Origin: Candidatus Aquidulcis sp.
Lineage (GTDB): Bacteria > Chloroflexota > Anaerolineae > UBA4142
Assembly: GCA_020723345.1 (NCBI GenBank)
Contig: DYJA01000017.1
Coordinates: forward strand, 12,381 to 76,380
Direction of reading: 5' to 3'
DNA length: 64,000 nt
Part shown: positions 49,719 through 57,971 of the stretch, in pieces
Position numbering within the stretch: position 1 is the stretch's first letter
How the letters are laid out: every line of letters begins with the position of its first letter
Translations under genes and position numbers: made by a program
Notes under the pieces: generated by a model
What the model was told of the DNA's origin: nothing
Seen by the model: only the letters and a program-made list of their open reading frames with translations
The model's database searches: none

Positions 49719-50738
49719 ATGGAATCATTCGGCGTCTTGCTCCTCGCGTACGGCGGACCGAATTCGCTCGACGATGTGCCGGCGTTTCTCCGCCACGTGC
49801 GCGGTGGTCAGTCCGTACCGCAACCGGTGATTGACGAAATGACGCGCCGCTATCGCTTGATTGGCGGACGTTCACCGCTGCTCGACATCACGCGCCGGCT
49901 TGCCGCGAAATTGCAGAACGCGCTTGGCGTGCCGGTGTACGTCGGAATGCGCCACTGGCATCCGTTCATTAGCGATACTGTGCAAATGATCGCGCGCGAT
50001 GGAATCAGCCGCGCGATCGCGATTTGCCTGACACCGCATTTTTCGCCGCTGAGCGTTGGCGCGTATCGCGCGGCGTTGGGTACCCCCACCCCAACTCTCC
50101 CCCGGTTGCACCCCCCTCTAACTCCCCCCGCTTCGCAAGGGGAGCAGGCGCAAACAGGGGAGGGGGAATTGCTCCCTCCCCTGTCGGTGAAGTTGCCGAC
50201 GGGGGAGGGCTGGGGTGGGGGTGTATTCGATTTCGTCGAGTCTTGGCACACCCAGCCGCGCTACATCGAAGGAATCGCGCGCAGCGTCCAAACCGCGCTG
50301 GCGCAACTGCCGTCCGACGCGCAAATCCTTTTCACGGCGCACACGTTGCCCGTATCCGCGCGCGAGCCGTACGAATCGCAGTTACGCGAGACCGCGCAAC
50401 TGGTCGCGGCGAAACTGAGTCTGCGCGATGATCGTTGGATGCTCTGTTACCAAAGCAAACCGCGCGCGCCGGGCGATTGGCTGGACCCACAGATCGAGCA
50501 ACTCGTACCGGAGTTGGCGCGCGCTGGAGCAACTAATCTGGTGATCGCGCCCATCGGCTTTGTCGCCGATCATCTCGAAGTATTGTACGATCTCGATATC
50601 GCGTTGCAGGAAATCGCGCGCGCCAACGATGTTCGCGTTGTCCGCACGCCGATGTTTAACGACGACGACGCGCTGGTGAACGCGCTGTCGGAGTTGGTGC
50701 GCGAGCGCATCACGCAACACGCAACACGCAATACGTGA
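49719..50738 (+). CDS. hemH: Ferrochelatase (HemH family) with repeat-derived insert
   Basis: The 339-residue product inserts iron into a porphyrin. Family features are LLLAYGGP at the start, LTPHFSPLSVGAYR with the conserved His, FTAHTLPVSAREPY with a second His and APIGFVADHLEVLYDLD with the acidic patch. About 48 residues of Pro/Gly-rich sequence (TPTPTLPRLHPPLTPPASQG and on) are inserted after RAALG at 50081-50223 by a GC-rich repeat in frame. Without it the length would fit a short ferrochelatase. The final residues (ITQHATRNT) also come from a repeat. It lies 10 bases after the radical-SAM gene and is followed by hemG. Confidence 0.92.
   Translation: MESFGVLLLAYGGPNSLDDVPAFLRHVRGGQSVPQPVIDEMTRRYRLIGGRSPLLDITRRLAAKLQNALGVPVYVGMRHWHPFISDTVQMIARDGISRAIAICLTPHFSPLSVGAYRAALGTPTPTLPRLHPPLTPPASQGEQAQTGEGELLPPLSVKLPTGEGWGGGVFDFVESWHTQPRYIEGIARSVQTALAQLPSDAQILFTAHTLPVSAREPYESQLRETAQLVAAKLSLRDDRWMLCYQSKPRAPGDWLDPQIEQLVPELARAGATNLVIAPIGFVADHLEVLYDLDIALQEIARANDVRVVRTPMFNDDDALVNALSELVRERITQHATRNT
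50081..50223. repeat. GC-rich palindromic repeat inserted in hemH
   Basis: The left end reads CCCCCACCCCAACTCTCCCC and the right end GGGGGAGGGCTGGGGTGGGGG, near-complementary. Inside are smaller palindromes such as CTCCCC and GGGGAG. It is a long imperfect hairpin of about 143 bases that keeps the hemH frame. Confidence 0.8.
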
Positions 50739-50755
50739 TGCGTGTTGCGTAAAAC
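50706..50755. repeat. ACGCAACACGCA repeat at the hemH end
   Basis: CACGCAACACGCAACACGCAATACG and the following GTGATGCGTGTTGCGT are complementary over about 14 bases, across the hemH stop codon. It resembles the other small palindromic elements in the window. Confidence 0.6.
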
Positions 50756-50760
50756 CTGGA

Positions 50761-52212
50761 ATGGAAAATAGTACAAGCATGTTGACTTTCGACATCGCCA
50801 TTATCGGCGGCGGAATTGCGGGACTGAGTACCGCGTGGTATTTGCAGCAAGCGGCGCAATCCGCAAATGCCAATCTCACATACACCTTGCTCGAAGAATC
50901 GAATCGCTGGGGCGGGCATATTCGCACCGAGCGCGTGCGCGCGAACGGCGACGGCGAATTCATCGTCGAGGCGGGACCCGATTCGTTCATCACGCAAAAA
51001 CCGTGGGGCGTGCAACTCGCGCGCGAACTGGGATTGGAAAATCATTTGCTCGGCACGAACGATCAAATGCGCCGCGTGTACGTGCTGAATCGCGGCAAGC
51101 CCACGCCAATGCCCGACGGCGTGCTGCTCATCGTGCCGACGAAATTCGCGCCGTTCGCGCTCTCGCCGCTGATTTCGCCGCTTGGCAAATTGCGGATGGG
51201 CATGGATTTGCTCATTCCGGCGAAGCGCGATGGCGCGGATGAAACGCTTGCCGATTTCGTGCGGCGGCGGCTCGGCAGCGAAGCGCTCGACAAAATCGCC
51301 GAACCGTTGCTTTCGGGAATTTACAACGCCGAAGCGGACCGCCAGAGTTTGCTCGCGACGTTTCCGCGCTTTCGCGCGCTCGAAGAGCAGCACGGTAGTC
51401 TCACGCGCGGCATGCTCGCGTCGCGTCGCAACGGCAATCACCAATCTTCCGGCAACGGCAAACTCTCGGCGTTCATGTCGCTGCGCGATGGCACAGAAGA
51501 AATGGTCGACGCGCTGGTTGCACGCTTGCGCGGTGACGCGCGTTTGAACAGCGCGGTGCGCCGCATCGCGCGCGCGGAAAATGGCGCGTTCGTGTTGACA
51601 ACCGACGGTGCGACGATTCACGCGCGCGCAGTCGTGCTCGCGACGCCCGCGTTCGTCGCCGCCGATCTTCTCGACGATGTTGCGCCGGACGTCGCGCGCG
51701 ATTTGCGAGCGATCCGCTACGTCAGTACGGGAACGATTTCGCTCGCGTATCGCATCGCGGACATTCGCCGACCACTCAAAGGGTTTGGCGTGGTCGTACC
51801 GCGCAGCGAACGCCGCCCGATCAACGCGATGACGTGGAGTTCGCTCAAGTTCGATCATCGCGCGCCGGAGGGGTACGCGCTCTTGCGCGTGTTCTTCGGC
51901 GGCTCGCGCAGTCCGCAGTCCATGGGGCTGGACGACGACGCGCTGTTGCAAACGGTGCGCGGTGAGTTGCGCGCGCTGATGGGCATCGACGCCGCGCCGT
52001 TGTTCCATCGCATTTATCGTTGGCAGCGTTCCAACGCGCAGTACGATGTCGGTCATCTGGATCGCGTTGCGAATCTGGAAAAATCGCTGCCGCCGGGATT
52101 GTATCTGACCGGCAGCGCATATCGCGGCGTCGGCATTCCAGATTGTATCAAGCAATCCCAGGACCTCGTAAGGCACATTTGCAAATTTGCCCAATCTTTG
52201 GAGGAAAAATGA
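50761..52212 (+). CDS. hemG: Protoporphyrinogen/coproporphyrinogen oxidase (HemG/HemY family, FAD)
   Basis: The 483-residue enzyme has the FAD-binding dinucleotide motif IIGGGIAGLSTAWYLQQ near residue 10, EESNRWGGHIRT, and the family C-terminal sequence LYLTGSAYRGVGIPDCIKQSQ. It oxidises protoporphyrinogen IX or coproporphyrinogen III. The mix with AhbD-like and HemH proteins leaves the exact route open. It lies 22 bases after hemH. The substrate-binding protein gene starts in its stop codon. A palindromic stretch GGCACATTTGCAAATTTGCCC near 52172-52192 may be a dispersed repeat. Confidence 0.92.
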   Translation: MENSTSMLTFDIAIIGGGIAGLSTAWYLQQAAQSANANLTYTLLEESNRWGGHIRTERVRANGDGEFIVEAGPDSFITQKPWGVQLARELGLENHLLGTNDQMRRVYVLNRGKPTPMPDGVLLIVPTKFAPFALSPLISPLGKLRMGMDLLIPAKRDGADETLADFVRRRLGSEALDKIAEPLLSGIYNAEADRQSLLATFPRFRALEEQHGSLTRGMLASRRNGNHQSSGNGKLSAFMSLRDGTEEMVDALVARLRGDARLNSAVRRIARAENGAFVLTTDGATIHARAVVLATPAFVAADLLDDVAPDVARDLRAIRYVSTGTISLAYRIADIRRPLKGFGVVVPRSERRPINAMTWSSLKFDHRAPEGYALLRVFFGGSRSPQSMGLDDDALLQTVRGELRALMGIDAAPLFHRIYRWQRSNAQYDVGHLDRVANLEKSLPPGLYLTGSAYRGVGIPDCIKQSQDLVRHICKFAQSLEEK

Positions 52213-53816
52213 AAATCGTCAAGACGGCGATAGTGTTGTTTGCGATCACTTTGATCGTCGGTTGCGCGGCAACCACCGCGCCGACAAAATCTGCCGCGAC
52301 GTCAAGCGCGGCAAGTCTCAACGGCGGCACATTCACGCGCGCGATGACGTCCGAACCGGCGTCGCTCGATCCGCAAGGCGCGCCCAGTTCCGGCTTGTCG
52401 CTCGTGCTGCCGTACCTTTTCGACACGCTCGTGATGTACGACGCCGATTTCAAACTCGTGCCGTACCTCGCGGAGAGTTGGCAAATCGCATCCGACGGCA
52501 AGACGATCACGATGAAACTGAAATCGGGTGTGACGTTCCACGACGGTACGCCGATGAATGCCGAAGCGGTTCGATTTACGTTCCAGCGTTTCAAGGAGTC
52601 CGGCGCAAAATCGCCGATCTATGATGGCGTCAAATCGATCGACCGTGTCGAAGCGATTGACGATCTGACCGTGCGTTTCTCGTTCAAAGAACCGACCGCG
52701 AATTTCTGGAGCACGATCACGATGCCGTACGCGGGCATCATCAGTCCCGATTCCGCGCGCAAGGTTGCGGAGACCGGCAAAGGCAACCTGGTTGGCACGG
52801 GCGCGTTCGTGCTCGATCAATGGCAAGCCGGGCAATCGCTCACGTTGAAACGCAATCCCGCCTACAAGTGGGGCTCGACGCTGTCGCAAAATCGCGCCGC
52901 GCCGTACATCGAAAAACTCGTGTTCAAAGTGATTCCCGATGCGACGACGCAACTCGCCGCGCTTGAAACGGGCGCGGTCGACGCGATCTTCGTCAACCAA
53001 CCCGACCAGCGCGCCAGGTTGCAACAAAATCCGAAAATGCAAGTTGACGAAACAGTGTTGAACAGTTTGATCTACCTGGGATTCAATTGCAAAAAAGCGC
53101 CCTTCACCGATCCGCAAGTTCGTCAAGCGTTATCGTACGCGGTGAACAAAGAGGAAATTCTCAAGGTCGCGCTCGGCGGCGTCGGAGTGGTTGCGTTCGC
53201 ACCGCTGCCGCCATCACTCCCAGGTTTCGACGCGTCGCTGAAATCGTACGAACTGGGTTATGATCCGAAAAAAGCGCGCGCGCTGCTGCAAGACGCGGGC
53301 TTTGCGCAATCGTCAAGCGGAACCTGGGAGAAAAACGGGCAGCCACTCAAAGGCGTCTTGCTCACGTCGAATCGCGCGCCGAACGACGCGATTGCCGCGC
53401 TGCTCCAAAGCCAGTTGAAAGCGGTCGGCGTGACAGTGGACATCCAAACGCTCGACAGCAAAGCGGTGATGGACGCGACGACGCAAGGGAAATTCGATCT
53501 GTTGGTGTGGCGGTACGATTGGAACGATCCCGACGCGCTCAACATCTACCTGGGATCGGATCGCATCGGCGCGACCAACCGCGTCGCGTACAGCAATTCC
53601 AAGGTGGACGAATTGCTCAAGCAAGGCGCGCGCGAACTGGACGGCGCAAAGCGAAAGCAACTGTACGTCCAAGCGCAACAATTGATCTTGCAAGACGCGC
53701 CGTGGCAGCCGCTGTACGTTCCGCTCGACGTGCTGGCGACGAGCAAACGCATTGAGGGCGTCAAAATCGGTTTCATGGGGCGCATGTTGTTGAACGACGC
53801 GCGCGTGGCGGAGTAA
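52209..53816 (+). CDS. Opp/Dpp-type ABC transporter substrate-binding lipoprotein
   Basis: The 535-residue protein has a lipoprotein signal peptide (MKIVKTAIVLFAITLIVGC), and the family-5 extracellular solute-binding features: RAMTSEPASLDPQG, LAESWQIASDGKTITMKLKSGVTFHDGTPMNAEAVRFTF, and FNCKKAPFTDPQVRQALSYAVNKEEI. It binds peptides, or related compounds such as heme in some cases, outside the membrane. GGAGG precedes ATG 52209, which overlaps the hemG stop. The permease genes follow after a 162-base gap with a MITE-like element. No ATPase gene was found in the window. Confidence 0.93.
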   Translation: MKIVKTAIVLFAITLIVGCAATTAPTKSAATSSAASLNGGTFTRAMTSEPASLDPQGAPSSGLSLVLPYLFDTLVMYDADFKLVPYLAESWQIASDGKTITMKLKSGVTFHDGTPMNAEAVRFTFQRFKESGAKSPIYDGVKSIDRVEAIDDLTVRFSFKEPTANFWSTITMPYAGIISPDSARKVAETGKGNLVGTGAFVLDQWQAGQSLTLKRNPAYKWGSTLSQNRAAPYIEKLVFKVIPDATTQLAALETGAVDAIFVNQPDQRARLQQNPKMQVDETVLNSLIYLGFNCKKAPFTDPQVRQALSYAVNKEEILKVALGGVGVVAFAPLPPSLPGFDASLKSYELGYDPKKARALLQDAGFAQSSSGTWEKNGQPLKGVLLTSNRAPNDAIAALLQSQLKAVGVTVDIQTLDSKAVMDATTQGKFDLLVWRYDWNDPDALNIYLGSDRIGATNRVAYSNSKVDELLKQGARELDGAKRKQLYVQAQQLILQDAPWQPLYVPLDVLATSKRIEGVKIGFMGRMLLNDARVAE

Positions 53817-53824
53817 TAACGCAT

Positions 53825-53964
53825 TGTCATTGCGAGGAGCATCCTGAGCGGAGCGATGGTTTTTGTCGCGGAGTCGAGGGATGCGGTGCTGAGCGAAGTC
53901 GAAGCAAGCAATCTCCACTGCCGACTTGGGGATTGCTTTGGACAAAACCGTCCTCGCAATGACA
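53825..53964. repeat. 140-base MITE-like element with TGTCATTGCGAGGA ends
   Basis: TGTCATTGCGAGGA at 53825-53838 and its complement TCCTCGCAATGACA at 53951-53964 are 14-base terminal inverted repeats. Between them lie words like GAGCGAAGTCGAAGCAAGCAATC. It fills the gap between the substrate-binding protein and the permease genes. No coding content was seen. Confidence 0.85.
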
Positions 53965-53977
53965 CAGTCATCTTGAA

Positions 53978-54901
53978 ATGAACAAACACATTTTGCGACG
54001 ACTCCTCGGCGCGCTCGTCGCGGTGCTCGCGGTCACGTTCATCACATTCATCGCGCTCGATACGACCGGCGATGCGGCGACCGCGCTCGCTGGCGAAAGC
54101 GCGTCGCGCGAGCAACTCACCGTCTTACGCGCGCAACTCGGACTCGATCAGCCGGTGCTCGCGCGGTACGGCGCGTTCCTCACGAACGCGATGCGCGGCG
54201 ATCTGGGTCGCTCGCTCGTCAACAACCAACCCGTCGCCGATTTGTTGCGCGAGCGACTGCCGTACACGATTCTCCTCGCGCTCGCGGCTTGCGCGCTCGC
54301 GCTGACGATTGGAATGATCGTCGGCATTGGCGCGGCAACGCGCGCGGGGACGCGCGCCGACGCGCTGTTGATGAGCGGCGCGGCGCTCGGTCTGGCGGTG
54401 CCGACGTTTTGGAGCGCGTTGTTGTTGATGCTCCTTTTCTCGGTGCGCTTGCGCTGGCTGCCGGTGATCGGCGCGGAGGGAATTCAGAGTTTCATCTTGC
54501 CGAGCGTTACACTCGCCTTGCCAACCGCCGCGGCAATTGCGCGCTTGATGCGTTCGAGTTTGCTCGACGTGTTGCGCGCCGATTACGTTCGCACCGCGCG
54601 TGCCAAGGGCTTGAAACCGCGGCATATCCTGACGCAGCATATCGTTCGAAACAGTTTGCTGCCGGTCGTGACGATGCTCGGATTGCACCTGGGTTATCTG
54701 CTCGGCGGCGCGTTCATCGTCGAAACGATTTTCGCGTTGCCCGGATTGGGCCGCCTGACGGTGCAAGCGATCTTCGACCGCGACTATCCGATCGTGCTGG
54801 GCGCGACGTTGATGATTGCGGCGGTGTACATCGCGATCAACTTTGTAGTTGACCTGGCGCACGGCTGGCTCGATCCGCAAGTGGCGCGCGAGGCGATATG
54901 A
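53978..54901 (+). CDS. Opp/Dpp-type ABC transporter permease, first subunit
   Basis: The 307-residue protein has about six membrane helices and the DppB/OppB features: LRRLLGALVAVLAVTFITF at the start, RAQLGLDQPVLARYGAFL, and the cytoplasmic EAA loop with RTARAKGLKPRHILTQHIVRNSLLPVV. It forms the membrane channel with the next protein. The next gene starts in its stop codon (ATGA at 54898). The preceding substrate-binding gene probably belongs with it. ATP-binding subunits must be encoded elsewhere. Confidence 0.93.
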   Translation: MNKHILRRLLGALVAVLAVTFITFIALDTTGDAATALAGESASREQLTVLRAQLGLDQPVLARYGAFLTNAMRGDLGRSLVNNQPVADLLRERLPYTILLALAACALALTIGMIVGIGAATRAGTRADALLMSGAALGLAVPTFWSALLLMLLFSVRLRWLPVIGAEGIQSFILPSVTLALPTAAAIARLMRSSLLDVLRADYVRTARAKGLKPRHILTQHIVRNSLLPVVTMLGLHLGYLLGGAFIVETIFALPGLGRLTVQAIFDRDYPIVLGATLMIAAVYIAINFVVDLAHGWLDPQVAREAI

Positions 54902-55830
54902 CCGTACTTACACGCGATCTGCTGAGCCTTGCGAAGGTTCGCAACCTTCGCAAGGGTGAACTGCCGCGCGAATCCACATCGACGCGACGCGGGTACGCGC
55001 GCGCAACACCGACTTTGTGGCTCGGCGGCGCGATCGTCGCGACCGTCTTGCTCATCGCGATCAGCGCGCCGATCATCGCGCCGTACACGCCGGAGCAAGT
55101 TATGGCAGGGGCGCGGCTTGCGCCGCCGAATTTCGATCATCTCTTCGGCACCGATGCGCTCGGACGCGATTTGTTCAGCCGCGTCTTGCACGGCGCGCGC
55201 CTTGCCGTGTGGACGATGCTGTTCGGCGTCGGCGTCGCCGCGCTGCTTGGCATCGTCCCAGGATTGATCGCCGGGTACGCGGGCGGTTGGCTCGATCAAG
55301 TCCTGTCGCGCGGAATGGAAGTCGCGATGGCATTCCCAGGTCTGTTGCTCGCGCTCATCATCGTCGCGCGATTGGGTCCTTCGCTCGATAACGCCATTCT
55401 CGCGATTGGCATTCTTAGCGCACCGGGTTTTTATCGGCTCGTTCGCAGTCAAACAATTTCCGCGCGGCAATTGTTGTACGTCGACGCGGCGCGCGCTATC
55501 GGCGCGAGCGATGCGCGCATTTTGTTCCGGCACATCGCGCCCGGGCTGTGGTCGTCGCTGATCGTCATTGTGACGACGCGCGCGGGAATTCTGTTGTTGG
55601 CAATCGGCGGATTGAGTTTTGTCGGATTGGGCGCGCAGCCGCCGACTCCAGAGTGGGGCGCGTTGCTCGCGTCGGGACGCGGCTATTTGGAAACCGCGCC
55701 CTGGCTCGCGATTTTTCCCGGGTTGTGCATTACCTTGACAGTCGTGGGAATGAATTTGCTGGGCGATGGATTCCGAGATGCACTCGATCCCCTGATCGCA
55801 ATCAACCGGGATCAGCGTTCCGCGCTCTGA
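54898..55830 (+). CDS. Opp/Dpp-type ABC transporter permease, second subunit
   Basis: The 310-residue protein is the DppC/OppC partner, with a cytoplasmic N terminus, a first helix ([24 protein letters not shown]), [21 protein letters not shown] and the EAA loop [23 protein letters not shown]. An inverted repeat at 54927-54955 codes for [12 protein letters not shown] in the N-terminal tail before the first helix, so the extension may be repeat-derived. Its 3' end overlaps the convergent guaB gene by 19 bases. Confidence 0.92.
   Translation: MTVLTRDLLSLAKVRNLRKGELPRESTSTRRGYARATPTLWLGGAIVATVLLIAISAPIIAPYTPEQVMAGARLAPPNFDHLFGTDALGRDLFSRVLHGARLAVWTMLFGVGVAALLGIVPGLIAGYAGGWLDQVLSRGMEVAMAFPGLLLALIIVARLGPSLDNAILAIGILSAPGFYRLVRSQTISARQLLYVDAARAIGASDARILFRHIAPGLWSSLIVIVTTRAGILLLAIGGLSFVGLGAQPPTPEWGALLASGRGYLETAPWLAIFPGLCITLTVVGMNLLGDGFRDALDPLIAINRDQRSAL
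54927..54955. repeat. CCTTGCGAAGGTT palindrome inside the oppC-type gene
   Basis: CCTTGCGAAGGTT at 54927-54939 and AACCTTCGCAAGG at 54943-54955 form perfect 13-base arms with a three-base loop. It is in frame in the N-terminal tail of the permease. Confidence 0.85.
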
Positions 55831-57317
55831 TAGTTCGGCGCTTCGCGCGTGACGATCACGTCGTGCGGATGACTTTCGATCAAGCCCGCGTTCGTAATTC
55901 TGACCAACCTGGTCTTGATTCGCAAATCGTCCAGCGTCGCCGCGCCGGCATACCCCATACCGGAACGCAGACCGCCGACGAGTTGGTACACGACATCGTG
56001 CAGCGAGCCGCGATACGGCACGCGCCCTTCGATCCCCTCCGGTACGAGTTTTCCCGCGCCGCCTTGCCCCGAGCCGTAACGATCGCGCCCCAGTCCTTGC
56101 ATTGCGCCGATGCTCCCCATGCCGCGATATTCCTTGAAGCGTCGTCCTTCGTACAACACGACTTCGCCCGGCGATTCGTCCAGCCCCGCTAACAAACTTC
56201 CCAGCATCACGACATCTGCGCCCGCAACAATCGCTTTGACAATGTCGCCGCTGTACTTGACACCGCCGTCGGAAATGAGCGGAATGTTTTTCGCGCGCGC
56301 GACTCGCGCGCAATTCCAAATCGCGCTCACCTGCGGCATCCCCGCGCCTGCGACGACGCGCGTCGTGCAAATCGATCCCGCGCCGACGCCGACTTTGATC
56401 GCGTCCGCGCCCTCGGCGATCAGCGCAGCCGCGCCTTCCTCCGTGACGACATTCCCCGCGATCACCGGCAGATCGTGCCACGCGCTTTTGATGCGGCGAA
56501 CCGCGCGCAGAACGTTCGCGGTGTGTCCGTGCGCGGTGTCGATCGCGATGCAATCGACGTCTTTGCTCACGAGCGCGTCGACGCGCGCTTCCAAATCCGC
56601 GCCCACGCCGACTGCCGCGCCGGCGAGCAAGCGTCCTTGCGCGTCCGTCGCGGCGTTCGGGTAATCGGTTTTCTTCTGAATGTCTTTGACGGTGATGAGT
56701 CCTTTCAAACACCCCGCCTGATCCACCAGCGGCAATTTTTCGATGCGATGTTTCTGCAAAATCACTTTGGCTTGTTCGAGCGTCGTGCCGAGCGGCGCGG
56801 TGACGAGATTGTCGCGCGTCATGAATTCGCTCACGCGGCGATCCATGTCGCTCGGCAGAACAAAGCGCGTATCGCGATTCGTCAGAATGCCGACCAACTT
56901 GCCGCCGTTCTGAGCGCTAGTCGAAGAACCGGTCTCTGTGATCGGCACGCCGCTGATGCGATACTTTGCCATGATCGCTTCCGCTTCGCGCAGCGTCGCG
57001 GTCGGCGGCAGCGTGATCGGATTCGCGATCATGCCGGATTCGGAACGCTTGACCTGTTCGACTTGATTCGCCTGCTCTTCGATGGTGAGATTGCGATGGA
57101 TGAAACCGATGCCGCCTTCACGCGCAAGCGCGATCGCGAGGCGCGCTTCGGTCACGGTGTCCATCGCCGCGGAAACAATCGGAATGTTTAGCCGAATGTC
57201 GCGCGTCAGGTGCGCTTGAATCGCGACTTGATCGGGCAGCACCTGGCTGAACCCTGGAACGATCAACACATCGTCGAACGTGAGCGCGTGATCGGATTGA
57301 AACAATTCTTCATTCAT
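55812..57317 (-). CDS. guaB: IMP dehydrogenase
   Basis: The 501-residue enzyme oxidises IMP to XMP for GMP synthesis. It has the N-terminal catalytic barrel ([19 protein letters not shown]), two CBS domains at about 90-210 (VTIKD-like region [21 protein letters not shown]), and the active-site loop [20 protein letters not shown] with the catalytic Cys. The final [24 protein letters not shown] is typical. A start at 57317 (MNEELFQ) follows AGGAG on the minus strand. It is the last gene of the purine run, 45 bases after purN. Confidence 0.96.
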   Translation of the reverse strand: MNEELFQSDHALTFDDVLIVPGFSQVLPDQVAIQAHLTRDIRLNIPIVSAAMDTVTEARLAIALAREGGIGFIHRNLTIEEQANQVEQVKRSESGMIANPITLPPTATLREAEAIMAKYRISGVPITETGSSTSAQNGGKLVGILTNRDTRFVLPSDMDRRVSEFMTRDNLVTAPLGTTLEQAKVILQKHRIEKLPLVDQAGCLKGLITVKDIQKKTDYPNAATDAQGRLLAGAAVGVGADLEARVDALVSKDVDCIAIDTAHGHTANVLRAVRRIKSAWHDLPVIAGNVVTEEGAAALIAEGADAIKVGVGAGSICTTRVVAGAGMPQVSAIWNCARVARAKNIPLISDGGVKYSGDIVKAIVAGADVVMLGSLLAGLDESPGEVVLYEGRRFKEYRGMGSIGAMQGLGRDRYGSGQGGAGKLVPEGIEGRVPYRGSLHDVVYQLVGGLRSGMGYAGAATLDDLRIKTRLVRITNAGLIESHPHDVIVTREAPNYQSAER

Positions 57318-57362
57318 AATTTTCTCCTGGATAGACACACGACGCACCCAGTGCGTCGCGTG

Positions 57363-57971
57363 TCAGTCAAAAAGGTTTTTCAAAGTATGAACTAACAGCC
57401 GATGCTCGACCGCGTGGATTCGCGCTTCCAGCGCGTCGAGCGTATCATCCGGTTGAATCGGCACGATTTCTTGCGCGAGGACAGGACCCGCATCCACACC
57501 TTCGTCCGGCACGAGATGCGCCATCACGCCGGTGTGTTTGATCGCGCCGCGCTGGTACGCGTCGAACGCGCGCTGGATCGCGTGCGTGCCGGGAAATGTG
57601 TCGGGGAGCGCGGGGTGCAAATTGACGACGCGATTCGGAAAACGATCCAGAAACGCAGACGAAAGTACGCGCATCCAGCCCGCGAGCACGACCCAATCCG
57701 GTTGGTACGCCGCGACAAGTTCGGCGAGTTCCGCGTCGTACGCGCGGCGATCTTGCTCTTTCGGCTTGGACTTGACGATGGAAGGTACGTTCGCGCGCCG
57801 CGCGCGCTCCAGTCCGTACGCGTCCGCCTTGTTCGACACGACCGCGATGACTTGCGCCGGTAGTTCGCCTGCCGCGCACGCGTCGAGAATCGCTTGCAGG
57901 TTGGAACCGTTGCCGGAAATGAGAATCGCCAATTTTTGATTTTTGATTTTTGATTTTCGATTTTGATTCAC
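57363..57971 (-). CDS. purN: Phosphoribosylglycinamide formyltransferase
   Basis: The 202-residue enzyme transfers a formyl group from 10-formyl-THF to GAR. It has LAILISGNGSNLQAIL near the start, VVSNKADAYGLERA, and the catalytic region LHPALPDTFPGTHAIQRAFD with HTGVMAHLVPDEGVDAGPVLAQE. GTG 57971 overlaps the purM stop (GTGA). The first codons (NQNRKSKIKNQK) come from an A-rich heptamer-like repeat at 57930-57970, which suggests a repeat-derived leader before the conserved start. Confidence 0.93.
   Translation of the reverse strand: MNQNRKSKIKNQKLAILISGNGSNLQAILDACAAGELPAQVIAVVSNKADAYGLERARRANVPSIVKSKPKEQDRRAYDAELAELVAAYQPDWVVLAGWMRVLSSAFLDRFPNRVVNLHPALPDTFPGTHAIQRAFDAYQRGAIKHTGVMAHLVPDEGVDAGPVLAQEIVPIQPDDTLDALEARIHAVEHRLLVHTLKNLFD
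57930..57967. repeat. AAAATCA-type tandem repeat at the purN start
   Basis: On the plus strand the words TTTTTGATTTTTGATTTTTGA repeat about three to four times with slight change. It codes for the Lys/Asn-rich first residues of PurN. Confidence 0.65.
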
